From positions 1-64,000 of the forward strand of contig CAZJYI010000045.1 of NCBI GenBank assembly GCA_964550025.1: a DNA stretch of 64,000 nucleotides. The letters run 5' to 3'. Made by a program: the position numbers and the translations under genes. Below the pieces are notes generated by a model. It was given only the letters and a program-made list of their open reading frames with translations, was not told the DNA's origin and made no database searches. The DNA is from CAZJYI01 sp964550025 (GTDB taxonomy: Bacteria; Verrucomicrobiota; Kiritimatiellia; UBA8416; CAYOBW01). This document shows positions 9,648 to 18,932 of this stretch, piece after piece (the first letter of the stretch is position 1; the number at the start of each line of letters is the position of its first letter).

Positions 9648-10460
9648 TCATCTCATCGCTTTCTCGACCAGGACCAACCGCAGCCCCGTGGCATGGCCTT
9701 TGGCGCGGTAGAAGCGGTTCGCGGACCGGCAGTACTTCGGGCCCCACCGCCAGCCGTTGCCGCGCATGACATGGGTCTTGCCGGCTTTGGGCCCCGTCGG
9801 GTCCACTTGGCGGCCGGCCGGGTACGGACCGTACCAGTCGCTGCACCACTCCCAGGCGTTGCCGCTCATGTCGTGCAGCCCCCAGGCGTTCGGTTTCTTC
9901 TGCCCCACTGCCCGCGCGCGACCACCGGCATTGCCTTTATGCCAGGCGTGGCTGCCCGCCTCTTTGTATCCGGGGTCATCCCCCCAGTAGAAACGGGTCG
10001 TCGTGCCGGCGCGACAGGCATACTCCCACTCGGCTTCCGTCGGCAAGCGGAACGCCCCAATGCCCTGTGCGGCGAGCTTGCGAATGAAGATCTCGCATTC
10101 CTCCCAGCTCACGCCCGAAACCGCAGCGGCGGGATCGTCGCCGGCGTCTGCAGGCAGCGCCCCCATCACCCGTTTCCACTGGGCGCAGGTCACCTCGAAA
10201 ACGCCAAGATAGAACGGTTTGGATATCACCACCTCGCGCATCGGTTTCTCGTCCTTGTCGCTGTCCTGTTCGGTGACCGGGCTTCCCATCATAAAGCGCC
10301 CGGCCGGCAACAAGCGGAACCGCATGCCGCCGGCACCAGGCATTTCGATGACGATGTCGTTCGCCGGCAGCGGCGTCCGCGCCGGCTCGGAAATCGCGCC
10401 GACGGCCGCCAGCATCCATACGAGAAACCAGTATTTGCAAGGTCCCATGCTGCCGTTCAT
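9648..10460 (-). CDS. SUMF1/FGE-fold exported protein, probably not a sulfatase maturase
   Basis: A 270-residue product. I prefer the ATG at 10460 (AAAGGA upstream), which gives a signal peptide (MNGSMGPCKYWFLVWMLAAV). The longer frame to 10730 has no ribosome site. The family blocks are present: PAGRFMMGSPVTE, VSGVSWEECEIFIRKL, RLPTEAEWEYACRAG, WGLHDMSGNAWEWCSDWYG. A true formylglycine-generating enzyme needs two Cys in the block RGGSYLCxxxYC. Here the block reads RGNGWRWGPKYCRSANR, so the first Cys is Trp. The protein more likely belongs to the large group of non-catalytic or differently acting FGE-fold paralogues. The C-type sulfatases in this window probably need another maturase. Confidence 0.8.
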   Translation of the reverse strand: MNGSMGPCKYWFLVWMLAAVGAISEPARTPLPANDIVIEMPGAGGMRFRLLPAGRFMMGSPVTEQDSDKDEKPMREVVISKPFYLGVFEVTCAQWKRVMGALPADAGDDPAAAVSGVSWEECEIFIRKLAAQGIGAFRLPTEAEWEYACRAGTTTRFYWGDDPGYKEAGSHAWHKGNAGGRARAVGQKKPNAWGLHDMSGNAWEWCSDWYGPYPAGRQVDPTGPKAGKTHVMRGNGWRWGPKYCRSANRFYRAKGHATGLRLVLVEKAMR

Positions 10461-10656
10461 TTCCTTTCTCCATTCTCCATAGCAGGATGCTTCCGCGACA
10501 GGCGTTTTGACCGTACCTCTGGCTGACTCGATGGCCTTGGACAGGGCCGCCACGTTCTGCCTGGTCTTCTTCGCGTGCTTCTCCGCCTCGATCCCCGTCT
10601 CGAAATGGACCTCAATGCGATCCCCTCGGCTGTGCCGCTTGACGATCCCCGGGACG

Positions 10657-13185
10657 TTAAGGGAACCGGGCAGGCCGCGTCCGGGCGACGGGCTTCTCGT
10701 AGAGGCGCGTTCCGCCGACAATGGCTTCACGGATTCGCCGTTCTGTCTTCTGCCGTTCGGCCAGGTAGTCGAGGCGTGCCTGGTCTGTCGGGCAGGGCTG
10801 GAATCCGGGCATGTCGAGGCGCGGATGGGCAGTCAGGCTCTCCGCGCCTTTGCGGATCAGGGCCAGGGCCCGCACGTAGCCGGGGTGTTTCTTGTCGTCG
10901 AACCCCGTCAGGGCCAGGCTCTTCTCCGGCCGTGTGAAGCTGATTGGCGACCCGTGCTTTGCCATCACTCCGCCAATCTGATTGCAGGTGTATTCGTTGA
11001 CCCTGTCCCAGCCATAGCCGCTGCCGCCCGGCGACTGCCTGATCAGCTTGCCAAGTTCGGCAAGGTCTTTGTGATTCAGCGGGCTGCGCCCGGCCGTGTT
11101 GGCGCCGTAGTACGTGACGTGGGACGGGTAGTAGGGGCAGTTCAGATCGATCCAGGTCACGATGCGATCCATGCTCTCCCTGTCCAAGGTCACCCGCTTG
11201 ACACCATTGGAAGCGGGATGACCGCCGCGGATCATGTCGACCAGCCGGCTGCGATGTGAGCCCCAGCTATGGGGGGGAATGACTTTGATCGGTCCGGCTC
11301 CGACCGAGGACACGAGAGGTTTCTCCTCCCCGCGTGCCGTCCGCTTCCACGCGGCGGGCGATCGCCGCATGAGCTCCGTGTAGGACTGGTTGAACACGAT
11401 GCCCCTGTCCCCGGACAGATTGGTCGCGGCGGTCTTTTTCCCGTGGTCGTGACACTTGATGCAATGGCGATCCAGCACGGGTTGTACTTCCGCGGCGTAG
11501 CTGAAGTTCCGGGGTGCGCCGTACCACCCGTCGAGCTTGTCGGGCTCGCGCCGAAGGGCGGCGGACGTGCCCGTACCGTGCTGAAGCGGGGCACGATCGT
11601 ATTCGTGGCACCCGACGCATCCCATGGCCTCGCCCGGTTGCAGCATTGTCCCGCTGCGCATGCTGTGGATCATCATCCCATCGGCATCCAGAAGCTGGAA
11701 GTAGAGAAAGCAGCCGGCCGGTGCTTCGAAGTAGGCTGACCCGTCCTCTTCCACCGGGACGGTCCCGAGAATGCGCTTGTGATTGTAGTGGTTCCAGTTC
11801 AGCGCAACCGGGTGATGGCTGTCACCACTCCCGGGCGGAGCCCAGTCCCCGATGCCCTTGCGCGGAAAGGTCCGCTTGGAGGGCGCTTGAACAACGCGCA
11901 GGTACCTGACGCTTCCGCGCTCTACGTTGTCCATGAACTCCCCCGTGTAGACATCCTGCACATAGAACGTCCCGCCCGATTTGGACAGGTCGACACGGGA
12001 GGCGATTGACGGCGGGCGCGTACGGCGGACAACGGGCATGGGGTTGAAACATCCGGGTGGTTCGGCGTGCAGACAGGTTTCCTTGCCGGAAGTCTCGACG
12101 GCGAAGATCCCCATATGCCGCCCCGGCGCGACCTGTCTCGAGCAGAGGAAGACGTCCCCGGAGAGCGGGTAGGGATGCTCGTACTTGATCTTGAGGCGTT
12201 TGAAGCTGTCGTAGGCGGCGCCGACGCGCTCTTCCTTGTCCCACACCGACATGAACGGGCGTATGTCTTTCGGCCAGCTTCGCACGATGGGCTCCATGCC
12301 GTCCTGCCCCCGCGACGGGTCGCACACCACCATGGCGCCCCATCCCAAGAGGTGCGGCCCGGTGAAAACGGCTACGAAGTTGCCCGTGCCGGGGACCGCT
12401 CGCGCGTCCACGATCGTGCCCGGCTGCCACGCGTACCCGCCGTAGTAGAGCGCATGGTCCGTTCCGTCGGGATTCACGGTCCACAGCCCGTACGCGGACG
12501 CGAAGTGTTTGTCAACGTACTCCCACCGTGTATACAGGATGCGGCCGTCCGGCATGAGACTCGCGCGCCCCTCGAACTGCGTGTTGTAGCCGAGCTGGCG
12601 GATGTTGGAACCATCGCCGTTCATCCTGAACAGGTTGGCCATCAAGTGGCGTTGGCAGGGGATGTACTTCGGGTCGCGGGTCGAGCTGAAGACGATGGAA
12701 TCGTCCGGCAGGTAGATCGGTTGTATGTCGGAAACGCGGGGGGCAAAGGTGAGCTGCTTCAAGCCGCCTCCCACTTGCCCCGGGCTTGCCGCGGGGTCGA
12801 TGTCGATCTCGTACAGGTGGTAGTCGTCCTTGATGTCCCGGCGCATGGAGAAGAGGATCTTCCTGCCGTCGAAATGGACCTCGGGATCACGGATGACCCC
12901 CGTGGGCGACTCGAGCACCGTCGTGACCTCGCCGCTGGACGGGTCGAGCAGTTTCAGTGCCGTACCGCCCCGGAAGCAGTGCGTGTTGACTTCGCCGGTC
13001 TGGTACATGGTGGCTTCCGTGCCGTGCTCGTTCCTGTACTGGTGCCGGCTCACGAACAGGATCGGGTTGGCGCCGACCAGCGGGGAAAAGCTCCCGTCTT
13101 CCTCCACGGCCGAGCAGACCAGCGCCGCTGAGAACACGGCCGCCCACAGTGTCGTCCGAAGACAAAGCCGTCGTCTCCTATTCAC
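10657..13185 (-). CDS. hydrazine-synthase-alpha-like dihaem protein, exported
   Basis: An 842-residue product with a signal peptide (MNRRRRLCLRTTLWAAVFSA). The N-terminal 380 residues form a TolB/WD-like propeller (RDPEVHFDGRKILFSMRRD, QPIYLPDDSIVFSSTRDP). A middle domain then carries a CxxCH haem site at Cys523 (CVGCHE) and the C-terminal region a second one at Cys575 (CIKCHDHG). This order matches the HZS_alpha architecture, which is widespread in PVC bacteria that do not do anammox. No other hydrazine synthase subunit is nearby, so hydrazine synthesis is not implied. A periplasmic redox or sensing role is inference. Confidence 0.8.
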   Translation of the reverse strand: MNRRRRLCLRTTLWAAVFSAALVCSAVEEDGSFSPLVGANPILFVSRHQYRNEHGTEATMYQTGEVNTHCFRGGTALKLLDPSSGEVTTVLESPTGVIRDPEVHFDGRKILFSMRRDIKDDYHLYEIDIDPAASPGQVGGGLKQLTFAPRVSDIQPIYLPDDSIVFSSTRDPKYIPCQRHLMANLFRMNGDGSNIRQLGYNTQFEGRASLMPDGRILYTRWEYVDKHFASAYGLWTVNPDGTDHALYYGGYAWQPGTIVDARAVPGTGNFVAVFTGPHLLGWGAMVVCDPSRGQDGMEPIVRSWPKDIRPFMSVWDKEERVGAAYDSFKRLKIKYEHPYPLSGDVFLCSRQVAPGRHMGIFAVETSGKETCLHAEPPGCFNPMPVVRRTRPPSIASRVDLSKSGGTFYVQDVYTGEFMDNVERGSVRYLRVVQAPSKRTFPRKGIGDWAPPGSGDSHHPVALNWNHYNHKRILGTVPVEEDGSAYFEAPAGCFLYFQLLDADGMMIHSMRSGTMLQPGEAMGCVGCHEYDRAPLQHGTGTSAALRREPDKLDGWYGAPRNFSYAAEVQPVLDRHCIKCHDHGKKTAATNLSGDRGIVFNQSYTELMRRSPAAWKRTARGEEKPLVSSVGAGPIKVIPPHSWGSHRSRLVDMIRGGHPASNGVKRVTLDRESMDRIVTWIDLNCPYYPSHVTYYGANTAGRSPLNHKDLAELGKLIRQSPGGSGYGWDRVNEYTCNQIGGVMAKHGSPISFTRPEKSLALTGFDDKKHPGYVRALALIRKGAESLTAHPRLDMPGFQPCPTDQARLDYLAERQKTERRIREAIVGGTRLYEKPVARTRPARFP

Positions 13186-13316
13186 TCCGGTCCCCTCTCC
13201 CTGGTCGGCAACGGGCCGTTAGTCATCCGGTACTGTTGGAACCGCAACAGAGATAGCAGTTCAACGCACCGGATCACAAGGATGATCGCACCGCGGCAGC
13301 AATTCCCACTGCGCTG

Positions 13317-14708
13317 CTACTCGGACTGCCATCCGATCCGTACGGTCCCGAAACGGGCCACATTCCCGACGTGTGCCGCGTCATCCTGCATCTCGACGCG
13401 TTCCCAGTCTGCGTCGATCGGTGTGACGGTTTCGGGCGCCCCGGAAGCAACCCACGCCTGTTCCACCAGGCTCCCCGTGAACCTGACGTCGTACGCGAGG
13501 CCGGAGTCGTTCCGCCGACGCACGAACTCCACCTTCAGACGCGGCGAACCCGGCACGTCACCAAACGACCAGCACGGCAGACCGTTGGTGCCGCTGCCGC
13601 CGACCATCAGGTTGTCGCCGTCGGGTTGCGTCGGGTCGAGGTTGAAGGCGTATTCGATGACGTTGAGCACGCCGTCTTGATCGTAGTCGCCGTCTTTTGC
13701 CGTGTTTGCCCCGGTCATCCCGCGCAACGTCACCCACTCGTCATACTTGTCGACCGCGATCGTGAAGTCGGCGAACGCCCATGACCCCCACATGTCACGG
13801 CCGTTCTTTGCTCGCACGAAAACGCGGTAGTCGCCCGCTTCCGACGGGAGGGGCACCCCGCGCTTGACGATCGACTCGACCGTGGCATCGAACACGAAAT
13901 CGTCCGCCTGCATGGGCCAGGTCCCCAGCGTGGGTTCCGTGTCCGTGCTCGTGCCCAGTCCGCACTCTGCCGCGGCCACCGTGACGGGCGGCAGCACTTC
14001 GAAGGGAATCGCGTGGGACGGCCCCCAGATGCCGGCGCTGTTCTTCGCCCGGACATGCAACGTATGATTGCCGTAGGAGAGTCCGTTGATCGGCACGGTG
14101 GCCGTGACGGCCTCGTGGATGAAATCGAACCAGCCGTCCCGGGCCTGCAACGCGGTGCCGTTGCCTTCGCCGGGGTCGCTATCGATGTAGTACTCCGCTT
14201 CGATGACCGCCGTCCTCTGGTAGACGTAGAGGAGTACCGGCGGACACGTTCCCCAAACGCCGCCGGACCGCTTGGCGCGCACGTAGACCATGTGCGGGCC
14301 GGGTTTCAGGCCCGTCGTATCCAGGGTCACTTGCCCCGTCTCGCGTGTACCGTCATAGCTGCCGTCTACCGGGGGCATGGGCGTGGCATTGCCCTGTCCG
14401 GGATCAGTGTCGACGTAGTACTCCATGGCCGAGATCGTGTCGGACAGGGCCGCGCTACCGACAAAGAGACTCGCGCAAGCCATTGCGGCGCAGAACAGCC
14501 GCTCTATTCGCCATCCCGGACGCCAGGGTCTCTCCCTCTGACGCCTACAGGGGGACGGACGGCGTGAAAGCCGTCCCTCCGGCGCAAAGAAACGGCGTCT
14601 CTCGTAGCGTGGAGGGTCGGGTTCCACCCCGACCGTGCCCGTGAACCGCCACGAGAGAAGACCATGCTCCGGACTCATGCCGCATGCTGTGTTCGCTGAC
14701 AACATCAT
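13317..14708 (-). CDS. exported repeat protein with a dockerin/calcium-like loop
   Basis: A 463-residue frame. The ATG at 14708 has a perfect AGGAGGTGA site a few bases upstream and is coupled to the beta-helix gene just before it. The expected signal peptide (RIERLFCAAMACASLFVGSA) appears only after about 70 residues, and the interval is made of the palindromic repeat at 14557-14656 (see findings). The mature part has two or three copies of a domain that begins YYVDTDPGQGN / YYIDSDPGEGN and ends with HVRAKNSAGIWGP / VFVRAKNGRDMWG. A calcium-type loop follows (DGDYDQDGVLNVIEYAF), then a C-terminal beta domain. Its role is probably surface or matrix binding. Confidence 0.65.
   Translation of the reverse strand: MMLSANTACGMSPEHGLLSWRFTGTVGVEPDPPRYERRRFFAPEGRLSRRPSPCRRQRERPWRPGWRIERLFCAAMACASLFVGSAALSDTISAMEYYVDTDPGQGNATPMPPVDGSYDGTRETGQVTLDTTGLKPGPHMVYVRAKRSGGVWGTCPPVLLYVYQRTAVIEAEYYIDSDPGEGNGTALQARDGWFDFIHEAVTATVPINGLSYGNHTLHVRAKNSAGIWGPSHAIPFEVLPPVTVAAAECGLGTSTDTEPTLGTWPMQADDFVFDATVESIVKRGVPLPSEAGDYRVFVRAKNGRDMWGSWAFADFTIAVDKYDEWVTLRGMTGANTAKDGDYDQDGVLNVIEYAFNLDPTQPDGDNLMVGGSGTNGLPCWSFGDVPGSPRLKVEFVRRRNDSGLAYDVRFTGSLVEQAWVASGAPETVTPIDADWERVEMQDDAAHVGNVARFGTVRIGWQSE
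14557..14656. repeat. palindromic element inside the start region of a CDS
   Basis: Two hairpins are directly visible. A 7-bp stem GGACGGC/GCCGTCC around GTGAAA lies at 14557-14576. A stem GGTCGGG/CCCGACC lies at 14615-14634 inside a larger, imperfect outer palindrome (CTCTCGTAGCG ... CCGCCACGAGAG, about 14599-14656). The element is in frame between start codon and signal peptide of the gene at 13317-14708. Confidence 0.65.
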
Positions 14709-14715
14709 TCACCTC

Positions 14716-15669
14716 CTATTCCGTCGTGGCGGTGGCACGGATCGTGATCGTCCCGCCGGGCCTGACCTGGGGCGGATCGACCGTCACGTTCTCCACGGTC
14801 GGTCCCGTAAAGGGGTCCCGCCACCAGTTGGCGGCCTCGTCTCCCCCGTAGGCGCCCATGTCGTTGCGGGAGCCGTCCGGGTCGTTGTAGAACGTTGCCG
14901 GATGCCCCTTGTTCACGCAGGGAGAGGCCTGGCTCGTGAAGCGGTAGTGCTTGACCGGGTCGATCGAGGGATTCGTCTGAATCGTGTCGGGACCGGAACT
15001 GTCATTGGAGCCATATGTGCCGCTCGTGTTTGCGTATACGCAGTTGTAGTTGCCGAAAACTGTGGTGCCGAAAAGATCGTGGTCGTCAAACCCCAGACGG
15101 CCGTTCCTGTATATGATGTTGTTACACACGGAAGACAACGTCCCTTTCCTGCTGACGGCAGCGATGCCGTCGCCACCGTTGTCGGCCGAGATGTTGTTGA
15201 GCACCCTGACGGTGGCCGGCACGGCGGCGCCGATGCTGATTCCGTGGCTGGAATTGCCCGCGGCAACGCAATGAGAGACCTTCGTGTTGCCGCCATCCGT
15301 ATTGATGAATACGCCCTCCACGAACCCCTGAATCCGGAATCCACACAGCGTCACGTTCTTGTTTCCGGTCAGCGTGACGCCGATACCGGTGCCGTCGGGC
15401 GACTGGATGACGGTGACCTCCGGCCCCCGCAGCGCCCGCAATGTGATGCCGGAAATCGTGATGATCTCTTCGTAGATTCCGGGATGGACGAGAATGGTGT
15501 CACCATCGCCCGCGGCCGTCACGGCCGCCCCGATGGTCCTGTACGTGGCGCCCGGGTCGTTCTGGTTCACTTCGAGCGTGGCCTGGGCGTGTACCCGACC
15601 TGCACAAGTCACAAGTGCGGCGGCTGCCATGCAGACAACCATGTGATTACGAATACGTTTCGTTTCCAT
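14716..15669 (-). CDS. exported right-handed parallel beta-helix protein
   Basis: A 317-residue product with a clear signal peptide (METKRIRNHMVVCMAAAALV, cleavage near RVHA). It starts with the motif common to many beta-helix proteins (ATYRTIGAAVTAAGDGDTIL, then VHPGIYEEIITISG). About six PbH1-type coils follow, e.g. NVTLCGFRIQGFVEGVFINT and VRVLNNISADNGGDGIAAV, with Asn ladders. It closes with the frequent end motif DMGAYGGDEA. Such helices bind or cleave polysaccharides, but no lyase or hydrolase residues can be assigned. It is the first of a two-gene unit with the repeat protein downstream (8-base gap). Confidence 0.8.
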   Translation of the reverse strand: METKRIRNHMVVCMAAAALVTCAGRVHAQATLEVNQNDPGATYRTIGAAVTAAGDGDTILVHPGIYEEIITISGITLRALRGPEVTVIQSPDGTGIGVTLTGNKNVTLCGFRIQGFVEGVFINTDGGNTKVSHCVAAGNSSHGISIGAAVPATVRVLNNISADNGGDGIAAVSRKGTLSSVCNNIIYRNGRLGFDDHDLFGTTVFGNYNCVYANTSGTYGSNDSSGPDTIQTNPSIDPVKHYRFTSQASPCVNKGHPATFYNDPDGSRNDMGAYGGDEAANWWRDPFTGPTVENVTVDPPQVRPGGTITIRATATTE

Positions 15670-15883
15670 TGTTACAACCTCCTACTCAATCCGTTTCCTC
15701 AAGAACAGTCGCTGATACCTCCAAGAAACAACTCATCGATTCATCCCGGTGGGCTTTCCTCCTTTGTCTTCTCGGCTTTCCCGTCTTCGTCTCCCGCGCG
15801 CGGGGAGTCGTACATTCACCAGGTACTAGACGGTTGAGCCGGGAATCCTGCAAAAGAAGTCAGGATTATCTGCGGGAGGAGTT

Positions 15884-18319
15884 TCAGGGATGGCGTGGGC
15901 GTCCCGTGACGCGCACGTTATCGACGTAGACCGGTCCGCCACCGGAAAAGCCGCCGATGAACAGGCGACCGCCGCGCCAGTTCTCCGATCGCTCGGAAAA
16001 CGTCCAGCGGCGTTCGCCGTTGAGGTACAGGCTGGCGAGATCGTCTGCGCCGAGCTCCAACCTCACCGTGTTCCACGTGCCGGGCTTGAAAGCTCTGTCG
16101 AACGCCATCGTCTGGCCTTCGTGCCGCCCGTCGTTGATAGAGGCTTTCAACAGTCGTTCGCCGCTGGACGCTTGGATGACCGCGCGTGCCGCGTGGCGAC
16201 CGAAGTCATCGACACCGGGGGTAAGCGTTCGCGTTATCCCCATAAACACATCCTGGTACGGGGCGCGTGCCCCTTCGATCAGAACATCGGCCTGAATGGC
16301 CGCGGACTCGAGGTCCCGGAGCGAAATGGCGCCCAGGTAGGGACGAACGGAGCCCTGGTGTCCGGCGTTGCTGGGGCGCAGGGCGGGGCCGGGATTGCCG
16401 GTCGGAACGATCGTAGGCGCCACGCCACGGGCTTCGCTGTATAGCTGCCAGTGTTCGTTCGGGAGCTCCGTCACCCCGTCCCAGCCCTCCTCGAACAGGA
16501 CCGCGTGGCCCTTCGGCAGCGGATCGAGCGACAGGACGGTCAGGTCATCGAATTCCGCTCTTGAGTTATGGAAGTTGGACCTGTGGACCGTAAGGCCGAT
16601 CGTTCCGGCAAGAATCGGGTTGCGGGGGTCGGTGGCTCGCAGTATCTCACGCCCGTCGATAAAGGCTGCCATTCTGTTTCCGGTCACATCAACGCGCACG
16701 CGATAGGTGGTGCCGGTCGAAAGCGAGGAAGGAACCGGATCTCCAATCATCCTCGATCCGAAACAGTAGGTTGGCACACCGTACCCCTCCAGGGGCAGGT
16801 GCGAGGTGAACCGTGCGTCGCCCCATCGTGTCGCTTCCTTTGGGGCTGGGACCATCATGCGTGTCCTGCGGAACACCTTGGCAAAGGCAATTGTAGGCTT
16901 GTCGGCTTCGTCGGCCGGATTCCGGCAAAGCACCCCCAGACGATACCCGGTATCCGAATCGGTACGCCTGAAGAGCAGGTCGATGCTGCCGTAGTGGACG
17001 GTCACGCTGAATCGAACGGAGTAGTTGGTCCACGGGCGGTAGTCGAGAAATGCGGCGGAATGAACATAGGGGTCGGGCATCAAGGCCTCTAGCTTCCCGG
17101 CCCGCTGCCGCCACCATCCGTTCGTGGTGGACCATCCCGCCGGCAGGTCCGGCCCCCCGTCGAACGTCTCGCGCAGGAGCGTACGGCCGGGTACCCACAC
17201 GGTCGGGAGTGGGGCGGACTGCGGCGGTTGCGCAAACGCGCCGGGAGACTCGGAACGAGCCGTCCAGAGGCGGTGCACGGCAGCGCCGCCGCCGAGCGCG
17301 GCCAGCAGGATGCCCATGGCAGCGGCGGTTTTGCGCCATGACGGTCGCCGCACACGTGTCCCGCGTGAGCCGAGGGGGCGTTTCCCCCTCTCGACCCGGT
17401 CGAGATCGGCCAGGACATCCGACATCTCCGCGTAGCGGTCCCGGAGGCGTCTTTCCATGGCGCATTCGGAGATGTAGGCAAGATCTCTGTCGGCATCCGG
17501 GTTGGCGGTCAGAACCGGAACCGGCGGCCCCGCTCGAACCTGCATGAGAACGCCGTCGACCGACGGTCCCTGGTAGGGGGGCGTCCCGGTGAGCATCTCG
17601 TAGAGCATGGCGCCGAATGCATAGATGTCACACCGGGTGTCTTCGGCCTTCCCTTCGGCCACGGCGGGCGACATGTAGTGAGGTGTGCCTTCGCGCTGGG
17701 GCTCGCGGACATCGACGTGGGTGTCGTTGAAAACCGTTCGCAGCAGCCCGAAGTCCGTCAGGTAGGCCTTGCCGTCGTCATCGATCAGGACGTTGGCCGG
17801 TTTGAGATCGCGATGAATGATGCCTCTGGCGTGTGCACAGACGAGGGCGCCCGCGACTTGACGGGCAATGCCGAGGGCTTCGGGCACCGGGAGGGATCCG
17901 CCCGGGTTCAGGCGCGACCGCAAACTGCCTCCGCGGATGTAGGGCATCACGTAGTAGGGGACGTCCGCGGGGGGCGGGATACGCAACACTCTCAGGATCG
18001 CGGGATGCGACAGGCGTGACATATGGCTGGCCTCGGTGCGGAAACGGCGAACGAGGTCAGGGTGTTGAACCCACTCCGGCAGGAGCGTCTTCACCGCGAG
18101 CTCCTCACCACTGTCCGCGTCCCTGGCGAGCAGGACGATCCCCATCCCCCCCGAACCGATGACACGCAGGATGTCGTAGTCGTCGAGTTGCCCGACCAGT
18201 CCCGGTCTGACCGGCGGTTGCAGGATACCCGCCGCCACAAGCCGGCTTACCGGGTCCTGGCTGAACGTCGAGGCCCCGGGCGGCTTCTCTCCCGGAGGCA
18301 CGTCACCTCGAGCCGCCAT
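15884..18319 (-). CDS. transmembrane Ser/Thr protein kinase with two exported beta-sandwich domains
   Basis: An 811-residue product. The kinase domain covers about residues 48-310: glycine loop GSGGMGIVLL, Lys77 (LAVKTLL), catalytic loop HRDLKPAN with Asp171, DFG at 189-191, and the activation segment ending GTPHYMSPAVAEGKAEDTRC. All catalytic residues are present. A single membrane helix follows near residues 330-355 (AAAMGILLAALGGGAAVHRL). The outside half has two DUF1080/LamG-like sandwiches (TLLRETFDGGPDLPAGWS to about residue 600, and LFEEGWDGVTELP to the end), which probably bind sugars. A site AAGGAGT precedes the ATG, and the start overlaps the end of the upstream gene by 17 bases. 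It is third in an operon with an ECF sigma factor. Confidence 0.85.
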   Translation of the reverse strand: MAARGDVPPGEKPPGASTFSQDPVSRLVAAGILQPPVRPGLVGQLDDYDILRVIGSGGMGIVLLARDADSGEELAVKTLLPEWVQHPDLVRRFRTEASHMSRLSHPAILRVLRIPPPADVPYYVMPYIRGGSLRSRLNPGGSLPVPEALGIARQVAGALVCAHARGIIHRDLKPANVLIDDDGKAYLTDFGLLRTVFNDTHVDVREPQREGTPHYMSPAVAEGKAEDTRCDIYAFGAMLYEMLTGTPPYQGPSVDGVLMQVRAGPPVPVLTANPDADRDLAYISECAMERRLRDRYAEMSDVLADLDRVERGKRPLGSRGTRVRRPSWRKTAAAMGILLAALGGGAAVHRLWTARSESPGAFAQPPQSAPLPTVWVPGRTLLRETFDGGPDLPAGWSTTNGWWRQRAGKLEALMPDPYVHSAAFLDYRPWTNYSVRFSVTVHYGSIDLLFRRTDSDTGYRLGVLCRNPADEADKPTIAFAKVFRRTRMMVPAPKEATRWGDARFTSHLPLEGYGVPTYCFGSRMIGDPVPSSLSTGTTYRVRVDVTGNRMAAFIDGREILRATDPRNPILAGTIGLTVHRSNFHNSRAEFDDLTVLSLDPLPKGHAVLFEEGWDGVTELPNEHWQLYSEARGVAPTIVPTGNPGPALRPSNAGHQGSVRPYLGAISLRDLESAAIQADVLIEGARAPYQDVFMGITRTLTPGVDDFGRHAARAVIQASSGERLLKASINDGRHEGQTMAFDRAFKPGTWNTVRLELGADDLASLYLNGERRWTFSERSENWRGGRLFIGGFSGGGPVYVDNVRVTGRPRHP

Positions 18320-18889
18320 CGTTCACTCCTTCCGGTAGCGTTGCATCGTTCGCCGCGCGGGAGGGGGCGCGACGGTGCTCGAGCTCGTCTCGTGCCTTCC
18401 GCAGAATACCGGCGATCTCCGGCTCTATCCACTCACGCGCCATGGCCCACGCAATCCCCCGTGCCAGGTCATCGTCCGTCAGACGGGTCATGCGGTCGTG
18501 GCCGTGCAGTAGTGCGACGGCGAGCGTGGCGTAGTACACAACCGCCGCTACGTCGTGCGGCAGGTATGACGCCTGCCCGATCATGTGGAGTTTGGCAAAA
18601 TCCTTCACGATTCGCAGCAACTGAAGGGGGGGGACGGATGATGCAATACGTCTCCGAAGCTCTTCAGAATCAGCCCCTTTGCGCCGCACAGGGTCTTGAG
18701 GCGCTGGGCATCCACACGGCCGACAGCCTCCAGGTCCACAAGGAGTGGCGCCGACAACTGGTGCCGCAACACTTCTCCAAGCTCGTCGGCGGGCCACGTC
18801 TCCGCGACCGATTCCGTGTCCTCAAGAGCGATGATCGATGCAAGATCACCGGCGCTGCAAGCAGAGGCCCTGTTCCGGCTATCGTTCAT
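18303..18889 (-). pseudogene. kinase-operon partner protein of unknown function, frameshifted
   Basis: Two frames carry the halves of one protein. The first, from the ATG at 18889 (DLASIIALEDTESVAETWPA ... QRLKTLCGAKG), hits a stop at 18605. The second (ADSEELRRRIASSVPPLQLL, then RIVKDFAKLHM) continues to 18303. They join cleanly if one base is added to the run of four C (plus strand) at 18674-18677. Small helical proteins with a PPLxxLRxVKDFAK-like segment are often found between ECF sigma factors and Ser/Thr kinases in PVC genomes. Their job is unknown. The same kind of G-run error splits the giant gene at 22898. Confidence 0.6.
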
Positions 18890-18932
18890 TCAACCGTCCT
18901 TCCTGCGGCAAGCATAGGTTGCGGGGGGCCAG

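Noticed and set aside
10461..10656. Coding-like stretch with Lys/Glu-rich residues in frame upstream of the FGE-fold gene
   Set aside because: No ribosome site or start fits, and the signal peptide at 10460 argues for a later start; could be a remnant but cannot be supported.
10657..13185. Hydrazine synthase subunit, hence anammox
   Set aside because: Only the alpha-like architecture is present; no beta/gamma subunits or other anammox genes are nearby, and the family is common in non-anammox PVC bacteria.
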